Part shown: in pieces, positions 17,392-27,329 of the stretch
Layout: the number at the start of each line of letters is the position of its first letter
How positions within the stretch are numbered: position 1 is the first letter of the stretch
Made by a program: the position numbers and the translations under genes
The notes under the pieces: model-generated
Database searches by the model: none
Seen by the model: only the letters and a program-made list of their open reading frames with translations
Told to the model about the DNA's origin: nothing
Source: Pseudidiomarina terrestris
GTDB taxonomy: Bacteria; Pseudomonadota; Gammaproteobacteria; Enterobacterales; Alteromonadaceae
Reading direction: 5' to 3'
NCBI RefSeq assembly: GCF_030466405.1
Contig: NZ_JAGGJF010000002.1
Coordinates: forward strand, 62,001 to 126,000
Length of the DNA: 64,000 bases

Positions 17392-18393
17392 CTACTCCTT
17401 ACGTGCCGCAGCAAGCTGCTGGCTGAACTGGTGCACTACCATCGCATACAGAGGGCTGCGATTGTAACGGGTGATCACGTAAAAGTTATGCAAACCGAGC
17501 CAGTAGTCGGCGCCATCAGGCTGCTCAAAACGAAACACCTTGGCGTCAAGGTCAGCGGCAAGCTCTGCATGTTCCGGCGGTAACTCGAGTCCCGCTGCTG
17601 TCAGTTGGCCGACCGTAGCGGTTAATTTTAATCCGTCACTGGCAAGCTCGGCGTTGGCTGGCGTGGCAGGGAGTTCGATCGCCACTGGTGCGTTCGGTCG
17701 CCAGCCGTTGCGGACAAAGTAGTTGGCGACACTGCCAATGGCATCGACGGGGTTATTGAGTAGATCCCGGACACCGTCACCATCAAAATCCACCGCGTAA
17801 TGGCGATAAGAGGACGAGATAAACTGACCGTAGCCCATGGCTCCGGCATAGGAACCTTTGAGTTCGGTCGCTGCTAACTGTTCGTCACGAGCGAGAAGTA
17901 AAAATTCTTTTAACTCAGAACGGAAGAAGCTCTGGCGGGGCGGATAGTGAAAGCCCAGGGTATACAAAGCATCAAGTACTTTATAGTTGCCTAAGTACCC
18001 GCCGTAAAAGGTCTCCACGCCGATGATGGCGACAATGACCTCCGCCGGTACGCCGAACTGCTGTTCGGCTTTGCCCAGACTGTCGGCATGTTTCTGCCAG
18101 AACTTAAGTCCGGCGGCCAGGCGTTTTTCCGTGAGAAAGATTGGGTAGTACTGGTGCCAGGGCTTGGCTTCCCAGGGCCGTTGAATGGCATCGAGTACGG
18201 CCTGATTCAGTTCGGCCTGCGCTAACAACCCAGCAACTTCGTCGCGGTCAAAATTATGTTCGCTCACCAACTCATTGATAAAGGCTTGTTGCGCGGCATT
18301 AAGGTCTGTCGCAGGGTCTGGCGTTGCGGCATAGGTTGAAACACCACCAAGCAAGGCAAGCAGGGTAATGCCCTGGGTCAGCAACTTACGCAT
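17392..18393 (-). CDS. mltB: lytic murein transglycosylase MltB family
   Basis: Peptidoglycan-cleaving glycoside hydrolase family 103 enzyme. The 333-aa product has catalytic Glu127 in GVETFYGGYLGNY, the SYAGAMGYGQFISSSY region and an EF-hand-like DFDGDGVRDLL segment. Its signal peptide (LLALLGGVSTYAATPD) has no lipobox cysteine, so unlike E. coli MltB it should be a soluble periplasmic protein. Located between rodA and rlpA, it belongs to the elongation cluster. Confidence 0.93.
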   Translation of the reverse strand: MRKLLTQGITLLALLGGVSTYAATPDPATDLNAAQQAFINELVSEHNFDRDEVAGLLAQAELNQAVLDAIQRPWEAKPWHQYYPIFLTEKRLAAGLKFWQKHADSLGKAEQQFGVPAEVIVAIIGVETFYGGYLGNYKVLDALYTLGFHYPPRQSFFRSELKEFLLLARDEQLAATELKGSYAGAMGYGQFISSSYRHYAVDFDGDGVRDLLNNPVDAIGSVANYFVRNGWRPNAPVAIELPATPANAELASDGLKLTATVGQLTAAGLELPPEHAELAADLDAKVFRFEQPDGADYWLGLHNFYVITRYNRSPLYAMVVHQFSQQLAAARKE

Positions 18394-18444
18394 CAGAATC
18401 TCCTTTATGAATGATCAGCCGCTCGCCTGTGAGCTTAGCGCGAT

Positions 18445-19551
18445 TCAGGCATGAATCAGGCGACGATTAGTAGCAATAGCCATCAGTAAACCAAAGCCGG
18501 CGAGTAATGTCACCATTGATGTGCCCCCATACGAGATGAGTGGCAGCGGTACCCCGACCACCGGCAATAAGCCAGAGACCATACCCACATTGACCATGAC
18601 ATAGATAAAAAAGGTCAGAGTAAGACTCCCGGCAAGAAGTTTTTGGTAGACCCGCTGTGCTCGCATGGCGATGATCATGCCGCGGAAAATGATAAAGCCA
18701 TACAACAAAAACAGGCCAATCACACCGACTAAACCAAACTCTTCACTGAATACAGAAAAAATAAAATCCGTATGGCGCTCAGGCAAAAACTCCAATTGCG
18801 ATTGCGTGCCCTGCAGCCAGCCTTTGCCCTCAATGCCGCCGGAGCCAATAGCAATTTTCGACTGGATGATTTGGTAGCCCGCCCCAAGCGGGTCGCGCTC
18901 AGGGTCGAGAAAGGTCAGCACGCGCTGACGTTGGTAGTCGCGCATCAGGAAAATCCACAAAATCGGCGTAAAGGAACCGATAGCAACGGCAAAAAATGTA
19001 ATGAGCTTCCACGACATACCGGCCAGAAACAGCACAAAGATCCCGGAACAGGCAATCAGTAGTGAGGTACCCAAGTCCGGTTGCTTAGCTATCATCAGCA
19101 CGGGTATCAAAAGTAAAATAAAGGCCGCGGCGAGACGACGCAGTGTCGGCGGCAGGCCTTGCTCGGAGATAAACCAGGCCACGGCCATGGGCACTGCAAG
19201 TTTCATTAGCTCCGATGGCTGAATTGTGATCACGCCAAGATCAAGCCAGCGTTGCGCACCTTTACTCGATTCTCCGACCAGCAACACCGCCAGCAAAAGT
19301 ACAATGCCAACGGAAAATAAGGGCAGCGACCAGCGTTGCACCGAATCGAGAGGGATTTGCGCGATGACAAACATGGCGAAGAATGCCGCACCGACACGAA
19401 TCGCCTGGCGCTGTGTCATTCCCAGATCTTCACCACTGGCCGAGTAGACGGTCACAATACTCACCACCGCGGTAATTAATAACGCGATCAGCAGTGGCGC
19501 ATCCATGTGCAGCCTTTGCAGTATCGAGGTACGCTGTTGGTCAGGGTGCAT
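18445..19551 (-). CDS. rodA: peptidoglycan glycosyltransferase RodA
   Basis: SEDS-family polymerase that builds glycan strands for cell elongation, working with PBP2. The 368-aa product has about ten membrane segments and the conserved periplasmic loop with LEFLPERHTDFIFSVFSEE, including the essential Asp of HTDF, plus GLLPVVGVPLPLISYGG. ATG 19551 lies 11 bases inside the mrdA 3' end, giving translational coupling with its partner; an in-frame TTG at 19557 is a weaker option. Confidence 0.95.
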   Translation of the reverse strand: MHPDQQRTSILQRLHMDAPLLIALLITAVVSIVTVYSASGEDLGMTQRQAIRVGAAFFAMFVIAQIPLDSVQRWSLPLFSVGIVLLLAVLLVGESSKGAQRWLDLGVITIQPSELMKLAVPMAVAWFISEQGLPPTLRRLAAAFILLLIPVLMIAKQPDLGTSLLIACSGIFVLFLAGMSWKLITFFAVAIGSFTPILWIFLMRDYQRQRVLTFLDPERDPLGAGYQIIQSKIAIGSGGIEGKGWLQGTQSQLEFLPERHTDFIFSVFSEEFGLVGVIGLFLLYGFIIFRGMIIAMRAQRVYQKLLAGSLTLTFFIYVMVNVGMVSGLLPVVGVPLPLISYGGTSMVTLLAGFGLLMAIATNRRLIHA

Positions 19552-21421
19552 TATCAACTACCGCCGTATCGTCTTTAAAATAGAAATCCATCAGCTCACG
19601 CGCCATGGGCGCAGCTACGGAACCCCCACCACCCATCACGTTCTCTGCGGTAATGACAATCACCATTTCTGGCTCGTCAGCAGGGGCGTAGCCGACATAC
19701 ATTGCGTTATCGCGGTATTTCTCAGCGATGGCTTCGGCATCGTATTCTTCATCCTGAGCAATGCTCCGTACCTGAGCGGTACCGGTTTTCCCGCCAGAGC
19801 TATAAGGTGCCCCGCGGAATGCGGTTCTGGCTGTGCCTTTGGTGCCACTGACGACATCTTCCATGGCCGACAGAGCGACGTTCCAGTGTGCCGGATTGTT
19901 AAGTTGCACCGGCTCGCGTTGTTCATGCACTGCGGGTAATTCGATACCAGCATCCCGAATACTGCGCAGCAGGCGCGGCACTGGCCGTGTTCCCTTGTTC
20001 ACTACAACTGCGGTGGCCACGGCCAGCTGCATAGGGGTTACCGTCCAATAGCTTTGACCGATACCAATGGAGACAGTTTCACCGGCGTACCAGGGCTGAT
20101 TAAAACGAGCTCGTTTCCACCCCCGACTCGGCATCACCGCGGCGGACTCTTCGCCAATATCAATGCCGGTACGTTCACCAAAGCCGTAACCAACCATGTG
20201 CTCGGAAATGGTATCGATGCCAAGTTTTAGTGCCAGATCGTAGAAAAAGGTATCGCAGCTTTCGACGATGGCGGTGTCGACATTGACCCAGCCGTGGCCC
20301 CAGGACAACCAGTCGCGATAACGATGATTCACACCTTTGATCTGGAACCAGCCCGGGTCCCAGATCTGGGTATCAGTGGTAATCGTTTGCTCTTCCAGTC
20401 CAACGATAGCCAACTGTGGCTTGATGGTCGAAGCAGGGGGGTAGCCGCCCTGGGTGGCGCGATTCAGTAAGGGTGAATGGATCGAATCCAAAAGGCCGCG
20501 GTACTGCGCCACCGAAATGCCTTGCGCAAACCAGTTGGGGTCATAGCTGGGTTGACTGACCATGGCGCGCACGGCGCCATCCCTGGGGTCCATCACCACA
20601 ATTGAACCGCGGGTAGTGCCGAGGATCTGTTGCGCTTTTTGCTGTAAAGCGATATCTATTTCGAGTACCAGATCCTGACCTGGAATAGGAGGCTCGATCG
20701 CCAGCGTGCGGATTGAGCGGCCATGGATGTCGACCTCGACCTGCTGATAGCCGACCGCACCGTGCAACTGCTCCTCGTAATAGCCTTCGATACCCAGTTT
20801 GCCAATGGTGCGGGTGGCCGCGTAGTTTGCTGCCAGCCCTTGTTCCTTGAGCCGCTGAGCATCACGTTGATTAATTTTCGCAACATAGCCTAACGCATGG
20901 GTCAGGCTCTCGCCGTAGGGATAATGACGTACCAGGCGGGCCTCTATGCTAACGCCAGGAAACTCGTGCTGACGGGCAGCGAAGATCGCGGCCTGATGCT
21001 CATTTAACTGATCGAGTAAAATCACCTGTTCGAAGCGACGTTCACGTTTGCGATTGCGCTCAAAACGCTCCAGCTCGTCGACACTGATGTCGAGCAGAGC
21101 GGCAAGTCGGGCGACCGTTGCTTCGAGGTCCTGGACACGTTCAGGAATGACTTCGAGGCTTAATACCGGGCGATTCTCCGCCAATATGCGACCTTTCGCA
21201 TCGTAGATGATGCCGCGGTTCGGCGCTAAGGGTACAACTTTAATACGATTATCATTTGAACGGGTTTGGAAACTTTGGAATTCCGTGACCTGTAACTGGT
21301 ACATATTGCCAAGCAGGACGCCAAAGACTGCAACCACTATCACCAGAGCGACGACAACACGTCGTCCGAACAGAGCGGACTCGGCGTGATGATCACGAAT
21401 TGTGGAACGGCGTCTTCTCAT
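19541..21421 (-). CDS. mrdA: penicillin-binding protein 2 (peptidoglycan DD-transpeptidase)
   Basis: Class B PBP crosslinking peptidoglycan in the elongasome. The 626-aa product has one N-terminal membrane anchor (about 20-40), a dimerisation/pedestal domain, and a transpeptidase domain with STIK (Ser331, Lys334), SCD in place of SxN, and KTG in SGGKTGTAQV. The start is only two bases after the rlmH stop region and the end overlaps rodA, as in the E. coli rlmH-mrdA-mrdB order. Confidence 0.96.
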   Translation of the reverse strand: MRRRRSTIRDHHAESALFGRRVVVALVIVVAVFGVLLGNMYQLQVTEFQSFQTRSNDNRIKVVPLAPNRGIIYDAKGRILAENRPVLSLEVIPERVQDLEATVARLAALLDISVDELERFERNRKRERRFEQVILLDQLNEHQAAIFAARQHEFPGVSIEARLVRHYPYGESLTHALGYVAKINQRDAQRLKEQGLAANYAATRTIGKLGIEGYYEEQLHGAVGYQQVEVDIHGRSIRTLAIEPPIPGQDLVLEIDIALQQKAQQILGTTRGSIVVMDPRDGAVRAMVSQPSYDPNWFAQGISVAQYRGLLDSIHSPLLNRATQGGYPPASTIKPQLAIVGLEEQTITTDTQIWDPGWFQIKGVNHRYRDWLSWGHGWVNVDTAIVESCDTFFYDLALKLGIDTISEHMVGYGFGERTGIDIGEESAAVMPSRGWKRARFNQPWYAGETVSIGIGQSYWTVTPMQLAVATAVVVNKGTRPVPRLLRSIRDAGIELPAVHEQREPVQLNNPAHWNVALSAMEDVVSGTKGTARTAFRGAPYSSGGKTGTAQVRSIAQDEEYDAEAIAEKYRDNAMYVGYAPADEPEMVIVITAENVMGGGGSVAAPMARELMDFYFKDDTAVVDNAP

Positions 21422-21423
21422 GC

Positions 21424-21894
21424 TTAGTCACGGTGGTACGGGTGGTTGGCGTTGATACTCCAGGCTCGGTAAAGAGCCTCGGCTACAATAACCCGCACCA
21501 GCGGATGTGGCAAGGTTAACGCTGACAAACTCCAGCGCTCATCAGCAACCGCGCTACAGGCGGGGGCGAGGCCTTCGGGGCCGCCAATCAATAAACTGAC
21601 ATCGCGGCCATCCATTTGCCAGTCGGCAAGGCGAGAGGCAAGCTTAGGAGTATCCCAGACTCGCCCTTCGACTTCGAGTGTGACGACCCGGTTACCTTTG
21701 CCAATGGCGGCCAGCATAGCGTCGCCTTCCTGCTTGGTCAGGCGTGCGACATCGGCATTCTTGCCGCGTTTACCGGCAGGGATCTCAATGAGCTGTAACT
21801 GGCAATCGGCCGGTAGACGTTTGGCGTAGGTTTCGAACCCGGTGCTGACCCAACTTGGCATTTTCTGGCCAACTGCAATCAGCTGGATACGCAT
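21424..21894 (-). CDS. rlmH: 23S rRNA (pseudouridine(1915)-N3)-methyltransferase RlmH
   Basis: SPOUT methyltransferase modifying helix 69 of 23S rRNA in 70S ribosomes. The 156-aa product has the knot motif LLIGGPEGL, the Leu/His-rich [19 protein letters not shown] helix and the invariant C-terminal NHPYHRD. The start overlaps the rsfS stop as TAATG. Confidence 0.96.
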   Translation of the reverse strand: MRIQLIAVGQKMPSWVSTGFETYAKRLPADCQLQLIEIPAGKRGKNADVARLTKQEGDAMLAAIGKGNRVVTLEVEGRVWDTPKLASRLADWQMDGRDVSLLIGGPEGLAPACSAVADERWSLSALTLPHPLVRVIVAEALYRAWSINANHPYHRD

Positions 21895-22217
21895 TAACGC
21901 GGACCCCAGAGCTTCTCAAGCTCATAAAAATCGCGAATCGATTCCTGCATGATGTGAACCACGATATCGCCAAGGTCGACCAGCACCCATTCGGAGCTTT
22001 CTGCGCCTTCTACGCCAATTGGCGGGACACCATGATGCTTACTTTCTGTGGCAACATGGTTGGCCAGGCTTTTCACGTGGGTTTTTGAATTCCCGGAACA
22101 AACCACCATATAATCGGCAATATCAGTTTGTTCATGGACATCAAGGACTTTGATGTCACGGCCTTTCAGATCTTCGAGTTTATCGATAACGAAGTCACGT
22201 AATTGTTCAGCTTGCAA
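21894..22217 (-). CDS. rsfS: ribosomal silencing factor RsfS
   Basis: Binds ribosomal protein L14 and blocks subunit joining in stationary phase. The 107-aa product carries the family segments [18 protein letters not shown] and [14 protein letters not shown]. The start is TTG at 22217, preceded by TAGGAG at a normal distance; no ATG is available that preserves the N-terminal helix. It is coupled to rlmH by a TAATG overlap. Confidence 0.93.
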   Translation of the reverse strand: MQAEQLRDFVIDKLEDLKGRDIKVLDVHEQTDIADYMVVCSGNSKTHVKSLANHVATESKHHGVPPIGVEGAESSEWVLVDLGDIVVHIMQESIRDFYELEKLWGPR

Positions 22218-22290
22218 AAGTGAAACTCTCCTAAACAGACGGTTTTAACGGCGCATAGTTTACCACGACTGATTCGGAAAAGCAGTTGCC

Positions 22291-22926
22291 TTAATCGGTT
22301 TGATACAGCTGTTGTTGTTTGATGTAGGCCGCCACAGCTTCAGGCACAAATTGCTCCCAGGCACCACTGGTGGCAATTCGGTCGCGCAATAAGGTTGCCG
22401 AGACTTCGATCTCCGGGGTGGGTAAGCAAATCATGCAGCCGGCGGGGCGGTCATGCAGCTCCTGCACGTTATCGACCTGGTGGCTGGCAGCAAGCTGCCG
22501 GACCCCCTCTGACCAGCTTGAGGTTTCATGCGGCCGTTGCATGACAGCAAGGTGAGCGACGTCCAGCAGCTGTTGCCAGCCATGCCAGCTGTCCAGCTTG
22601 GCGAAGGCGTCATTGCCAAGCAGAAAAATGAGCTGATCCTGTGGCCAGGTTGCGCGCATTTCCTGCAAGGTGAGCAGGCTATAGGAGGGCCGTTCGCGTT
22701 CCAGTTCCCAGTTCTCTGCGACGATATCAGCATGTGCTGCGTAAGCTAGCCTTACCATGGCCAGGCGTTGCTCGGGAGTCGCGCCGGGGTAGTCACGATG
22801 TGGCGGCTGTGCGCTAGGCATGACCTGCATAAGATCCGCCTTGAGCAGACGAAACGCGGCTAACGAGGTCTGCACATGACCGTTGTGGATCGGATCGAAA
22901 GTGCCGCCAAAAATTACTCGTAGCAT
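22291..22926 (-). CDS. nadD: nicotinate-nucleotide adenylyltransferase
   Basis: Converts nicotinate mononucleotide to deamido-NAD in NAD synthesis. The 211-aa nucleotidyltransferase has GGTFDPIHNGH at 7-17 and the C-terminal VSATLLR version of the ATP-binding SxTxxR motif. Its start overlaps holA by 13 bases. A 73-base gap with no clear signal separates it from rsfS. Confidence 0.95.
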   Translation of the reverse strand: MLRVIFGGTFDPIHNGHVQTSLAAFRLLKADLMQVMPSAQPPHRDYPGATPEQRLAMVRLAYAAHADIVAENWELERERPSYSLLTLQEMRATWPQDQLIFLLGNDAFAKLDSWHGWQQLLDVAHLAVMQRPHETSSWSEGVRQLAASHQVDNVQELHDRPAGCMICLPTPEIEVSATLLRDRIATSGAWEQFVPEAVAAYIKQQQLYQTD

Positions 22927-23939
22927 GAGGTCAAAAACTCAGGGGTGCGTTGGGGTTGGCACAGCAGCATCAGGATATGGCAGTACAAGGTCGCCAGATC
23001 TTCTCCTGAGTCGCGTTTAAAAGCGAATTCCAGCCGGACCAGAAGTTGTTGCAGGCGGGCCAGATGGGACGGTTCGATACGTTGCGCGAAGGCACGGTAG
23101 GCACCTTCCTGATTACGCCAGATACCAAGCGACATGAGTTCGTTGGTACTGAGCTGGCGTTGTTGTAATTGCTGCACTTTATGTACTTCACGTTGCAGCA
23201 TCCAATTCAGGATCGCGACTTCAGTTTCTTCTTCCAGCAAGCGTTGCAAGCGGCGCAAGGCGTTCGTTAAATCGCCCTGTAAAATTGCGTCCTGTAGGGC
23301 AAATACCGTAAACCGACTTTGATCCTGCGCGGCTTCCATGATGAAGGTGGTGGTTAAGGGTTGCGGAGCATCCATTAACGCTAGTTTTTGCAGTTCCTGA
23401 TCAAGCGCCAGTAAGTTCCCCTCAAACCAGTCCGCCAACAGCTGTGTGGCGTCACCATTGAGACTGAGCTGGTGGCGTTGCGCGCGCTGCTGAATAAACT
23501 GCGGTAGTTCACGGCGCTCAGGACTGTTGGCCTGGACTACGGGGCCGGCGGCTTGCAGTAACTTAAACCATTTAGCTTTGAGCTGGTCTTGCTTGAGTTT
23601 GGGACCGGTAATCACCAGGATCTGGTCATCGGGTAATTCCGCGCAGTAGCGCTTGAGGGCTTCAGCACCTTCGCGGCCGGGCTTGGCCTCCGGCATGTCG
23701 AGCTCAAGCAGACGCTGACTGGAAAACAGGCCCAGATTGACGCTGTCAGTTTGCAATTGTTGCCAGTCAAACTGACTGTCCTGAATAAAGCGCTGGCGCT
23801 CATCAATGCCTTGTTGGCGGGCTTGCTGGCGGATGAGTTGCAGTGCGTCATCCAGCAGTAGCGGGGTATCGCCAAACACGCATAACAGCGGCGGTAGCCC
23901 GTGCTGTTGCAGGTGACCTTGCAGTTGCGCCAGTTGCAT
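22914..23939 (-). CDS. holA: DNA polymerase III delta subunit
   Basis: Clamp-loader subunit that opens the beta ring. The 341-aa product (E. coli 343) matches HolA in its N-terminal LLCVFGDTPLLLDDALQLIR and in the FVFALQ-like RFTVFALQDAILQGD helix. It lies between lptE and nadD as in E. coli, four bases after lptE and overlapping nadD. Confidence 0.94.
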   Translation of the reverse strand: MQLAQLQGHLQQHGLPPLLCVFGDTPLLLDDALQLIRQQARQQGIDERQRFIQDSQFDWQQLQTDSVNLGLFSSQRLLELDMPEAKPGREGAEALKRYCAELPDDQILVITGPKLKQDQLKAKWFKLLQAAGPVVQANSPERRELPQFIQQRAQRHQLSLNGDATQLLADWFEGNLLALDQELQKLALMDAPQPLTTTFIMEAAQDQSRFTVFALQDAILQGDLTNALRRLQRLLEEETEVAILNWMLQREVHKVQQLQQRQLSTNELMSLGIWRNQEGAYRAFAQRIEPSHLARLQQLLVRLEFAFKRDSGEDLATLYCHILMLLCQPQRTPEFLTSCYE

Positions 23940-23943
23940 GGGT

Positions 23944-24417
23944 TTACTCGCTCACTTGCGCGATGACCTGACGCACCATTTGCTGTGCCGCTTGCTCGCG
24001 CATTTCGGCCACCAGCACCTCGCGTTCGCGGGTTTTCGCTAAAGCAAAGTTCGGATCGTCCTGATAATCCCGGAACACCTCAATTTGCAGTGCTTTGTCT
24101 GCTTGTTCAGGGCGGCTAAGCAGGTAGTTGACCGTGTAAATCAATTCGTATTCGGCGACCTGGCCACTGGCAGACAAGCTCAGGGTACGGCGGGTAAGAC
24201 TGTCATCGAGGATCTGTACTGTAACCGCTGCGGTATCATCGACCAGCTCTGCGCCAGCGAGCTGAAAACGCTGGCGCGCTTCGTCTGCGAACTCACTAAA
24301 CTGCGGCGCTGCGATACGTAACTGCTGCAGATCATCCGGTAGCTTGTAGCTTCCCTGTAACTGAAAACCACAGCCCACAAGTAAAAACATCAACAATCCG
24401 AGCAGCAGTGTACGCAT
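23944..24417 (-). CDS. lptE: LPS-assembly lipoprotein LptE
   Basis: Outer-membrane lipoprotein plugging the LptD barrel for lipopolysaccharide insertion. The 157-aa product has a lipobox LVGC with Cys16, then GFQLQGSYKLP, characteristic of LptE, and the RRTLSLSASGQVAEYEL region. It follows leuS by 28 bases as in E. coli. Confidence 0.93.
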   Translation of the reverse strand: MRTLLLGLLMFLLVGCGFQLQGSYKLPDDLQQLRIAAPQFSEFADEARQRFQLAGAELVDDTAAVTVQILDDSLTRRTLSLSASGQVAEYELIYTVNYLLSRPEQADKALQIEVFRDYQDDPNFALAKTREREVLVAEMREQAAQQMVRQVIAQVSE

Positions 24418-24445
24418 GTTATGTCCTAATCATTATAAGTTCGCG

Positions 24446-27046
24446 TTAGTTGGCAACAATGTTGACCAGTTTCCCGGGTACATAGATTTGCTTGCGAATG
24501 GTTTTGTCGGCAAGGAAGCGCTGTACATTCTCATCGGCCACAGCCGCGGCAATCACGCTGTCCTTGTCGGTCTCGGCGTCCACGTTGATTTTACTGCGAA
24601 CTTTACCGTTCACTTGCACTACCACCAGGATGCTCGAGGCAACCAGAGCTGAGCTATCGACTGCCGGCCAGGCAGCGAAGGTAATATCGTCCTGATGCCC
24701 TAATTGTTGCCACAGCACTTCGCTGAGGTGTGGAGTAACAGGTGCCAGCATAAGTACTACTGCATCCAGTGCCTCACGCATAATGCCGCGGTCTACAGCA
24801 GAATTCAGCTCAGCTTTTTGGAGCCGGTTTAACAGTTCCATGATCGCGGCAATAGCGGTATTAAAGTTTTGCCGACGGCCCATATCATCAGAAACTTTCT
24901 CGATGGTACGGTGAACTTCACGGCGCAGGTCTTCCTGAGCATTGCTAAGCTCACTGAAATCAGAGCTATGCTCCTGGTCTGCCACTGCAACATAGTCGCC
25001 AACCAGACGCCAGACACGGCGTAAAAAGCGCTGAGCACCCTCAACGCCGGAGTCTGACCATTCCAGCGTGGCTTCCGGGGGCGCCGCGAACATCATGAAC
25101 AAGCGCACGGTGTCAGCACCGTATTTGTCGATCATCATTTGCGGGTCAATGCCGTTGTTTTTCGATTTCGACATTTTAGTCATGCCACCGTAGGTGACTT
25201 CCTCACCGTCAGTGCGCAGCACAGCTTTGACAATACGACCTTTGCTGTCACGTTCAACGATATCGACATCAACCGGAGAGAACCAGGTGATCTTACCGCT
25301 GGCATCTTCGCGGAAATAGCTGTCGGCGAGCACCATTCCCTGAGTTAGCAGACGTTTAAAGGGTTCATCGGAGTTGACCAGACCCGTATCACGCAAAAGT
25401 TTGTGGAAAAAGCGCGCATACAGCAAATGCAAAATGGCGTGCTCAATACCACCGATATACTGATCGACAGGCAGCCAGTAATTGGCTTGTTCAGGGTCGA
25501 GCATGCCGTCATGAAAATTGGCGCTGCAATAACGAGCGTAGTACCAGGACGACTCCATAAAGGTATCAAAGGTATCGGTCTCGTGCTCGGCCGGAGCGCC
25601 ATTATAGGTGGTCTTGCGCCACTCAGGGTCAGCTTTAATCGGCGATTGAGTGCCGTTCATGACCACGTCTTCAGGCAGAATCACCGGCAGCTGGTCGGCA
25701 GGAACGGGTGCGGAACTGCCGTCGGCAAGCTTCAGCATTGGGATCGGTGCACCCCAGTAACGCTGCCGGGAAACACCCCAGTCGCGCAAACGGTAATTGA
25801 CCTGACGACGGCCAATGCCTTGCTCAGCAAGCGCTGCGGCGATAGCGTCGAAAGCCGCTTCGCTGCTCATTCCGCTGTAGGGACCTGAGTCAATCACGGT
25901 ACCTTTCTCGGTGATGGCTGCGGTATTAATGTCGTGTTCACCTGCGGCCGGATCAATGACCGGTTTAATCGGCAAACTGTAAGCCGTGGCAAACTCCCAG
26001 TCACGCTGATCATGTGCAGGGACGGCCATCACCGCACCAGAGCCATAATCCATCAGGACAAAATTGGCCACCCAGATCGGAATAGCTTCACCGGTTAACG
26101 GGTGCTTGGCATAGAACCCGGTGGGCATGCCTTTTTTATCAATGGTGGCCAGCTCTGCTTCGGCCATTTTGGCGTTTTTGATGGAATCAATGAACGCCGC
26201 CAGCTCCGGATGATTGGCCGCTGCTTCCTGAGCTAGCGGATGTTGTGCCGCTACAGCCATGTAGGTCACGCCATACAGGGTGTCCGGGCGGGTGGTATAG
26301 ACCGTCAGGGGCTGGTCGTGATCCTGCACGCTAAAATCGATTTCGACACCTTCTGAGCGTCCGATCCAGTTGCGTTGCATGGTTTTAACCTGCTCGGGCC
26401 AGCCTTCAAGCTGGTCGAGGTCCTGCAATAACTCATCGGCATAGGCAGTGATCTTGATAAACCACTGCGGGATCTCTTTTTGCTCGACCTTCGCACCTGA
26501 GCGCCAGCCGCGACCATCAATGACCTGCTCGTTGGCAAGTACGGTCTGATCGACAGGGTCCCAGTTCACCGTGGCGTTTTTCTTATACACCAGACCCTTT
26601 TCATAAAGTTTGGTGAAAAACCATTGTTCCCAACGATAATACTCAGGCTGACAGGTGGCTACTTCACGCGACCAATCGTAACCAAAACCTAATGATTTAA
26701 GCTGATTACGCATGTAGTCAATATTTTGATAGGTCCACTTCGCCGGGGCCGTTTCATTTTGAATCGCGGCATTCTCAGCGGGCAGACCAAACGCATCCCA
26801 GCCCATCGGTTGCAGGACATTTTTGCCTTGCATGCGCTGGTGGCGAGCGACGACATCGCCAAGGGTATAATTGCGCACGTGGCCCATATGCAGCTTGCCA
26901 CTGGGGTACGGGAACATCGACAAACAGTAAAATTTTTCTTTATCTTGCTGTTCGCTGACTTCGAAAACTTTATCGCGTTCCCAGCGTTGCTGGACGGCGG
27001 CTTCGATTTGCGCTGGATCGTAGTTATCCTGAATAACTTTTGACAT
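24446..27046 (-). CDS. leuS: leucyl-tRNA synthetase
   Basis: Class I aminoacyl-tRNA synthetase with an editing domain. From ATG 27046 the product is 866 aa, with HMGH at 53-56 and KMSKS at 624-628; the editing CP1 domain lies between, and an anticodon-binding domain follows. I chose 27046 because GGA is seven bases upstream; an in-frame ATG at 27058 has no ribosome site. No canonical terminator is visible between leuS and lptE, so they are probably one transcript. Confidence 0.96.
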   Translation of the reverse strand: MSKVIQDNYDPAQIEAAVQQRWERDKVFEVSEQQDKEKFYCLSMFPYPSGKLHMGHVRNYTLGDVVARHQRMQGKNVLQPMGWDAFGLPAENAAIQNETAPAKWTYQNIDYMRNQLKSLGFGYDWSREVATCQPEYYRWEQWFFTKLYEKGLVYKKNATVNWDPVDQTVLANEQVIDGRGWRSGAKVEQKEIPQWFIKITAYADELLQDLDQLEGWPEQVKTMQRNWIGRSEGVEIDFSVQDHDQPLTVYTTRPDTLYGVTYMAVAAQHPLAQEAAANHPELAAFIDSIKNAKMAEAELATIDKKGMPTGFYAKHPLTGEAIPIWVANFVLMDYGSGAVMAVPAHDQRDWEFATAYSLPIKPVIDPAAGEHDINTAAITEKGTVIDSGPYSGMSSEAAFDAIAAALAEQGIGRRQVNYRLRDWGVSRQRYWGAPIPMLKLADGSSAPVPADQLPVILPEDVVMNGTQSPIKADPEWRKTTYNGAPAEHETDTFDTFMESSWYYARYCSANFHDGMLDPEQANYWLPVDQYIGGIEHAILHLLYARFFHKLLRDTGLVNSDEPFKRLLTQGMVLADSYFREDASGKITWFSPVDVDIVERDSKGRIVKAVLRTDGEEVTYGGMTKMSKSKNNGIDPQMMIDKYGADTVRLFMMFAAPPEATLEWSDSGVEGAQRFLRRVWRLVGDYVAVADQEHSSDFSELSNAQEDLRREVHRTIEKVSDDMGRRQNFNTAIAAIMELLNRLQKAELNSAVDRGIMREALDAVVLMLAPVTPHLSEVLWQQLGHQDDITFAAWPAVDSSALVASSILVVVQVNGKVRSKINVDAETDKDSVIAAAVADENVQRFLADKTIRKQIYVPGKLVNIVAN

Positions 27047-27088
27047 CTGAGAATCCATTTATTCGACGGCGTGAAAATGAAACGTTGC

Positions 27089-27283
27089 TTACAGTGCGTA
27101 CCACATTAAAAGCATGACCACGAGTCCGGCCAGGCCAAAAAAGCCATATTCAAAACGAGCGCGCTGTTCAGCATCACGGTCATCTGCGTTGCGATGAAAA
27201 ATGAACATGCCGATGCTGGAAACGCCGAGAGTTCCGGCTGCGGTAAGAACCGCAAATAAGATTGCTGCGATGATGTTTTCCAT
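27089..27283 (-). CDS. small two-helix membrane protein, unknown function
   Basis: I do not recognise this family. From ATG 27283 the product is 64 aa with two hydrophobic helices (about 4-25 and 45-63) separated by a charged RNADDRDAEQRARFEYG loop. GGAAC is upstream at proper spacing; the in-frame start at 27313 adds a polar stretch without a ribosome site. It lies between lnt and leuS in the same orientation. Confidence 0.6.
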   Translation of the reverse strand: MENIIAAILFAVLTAAGTLGVSSIGMFIFHRNADDRDAEQRARFEYGFFGLAGLVVMLLMWYAL

Positions 27284-27329
27284 GGTTTGTTCCAATTTGT
27301 GGTTAATGGACACTAAAACTGTAGATAGT

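Noticed and set aside
19505-19939. 144-aa plus-strand frame over rodA/mrdA
   Set aside because: Lies antisense to PBP2 coding sequence including its conserved C-terminal part; no supporting features.
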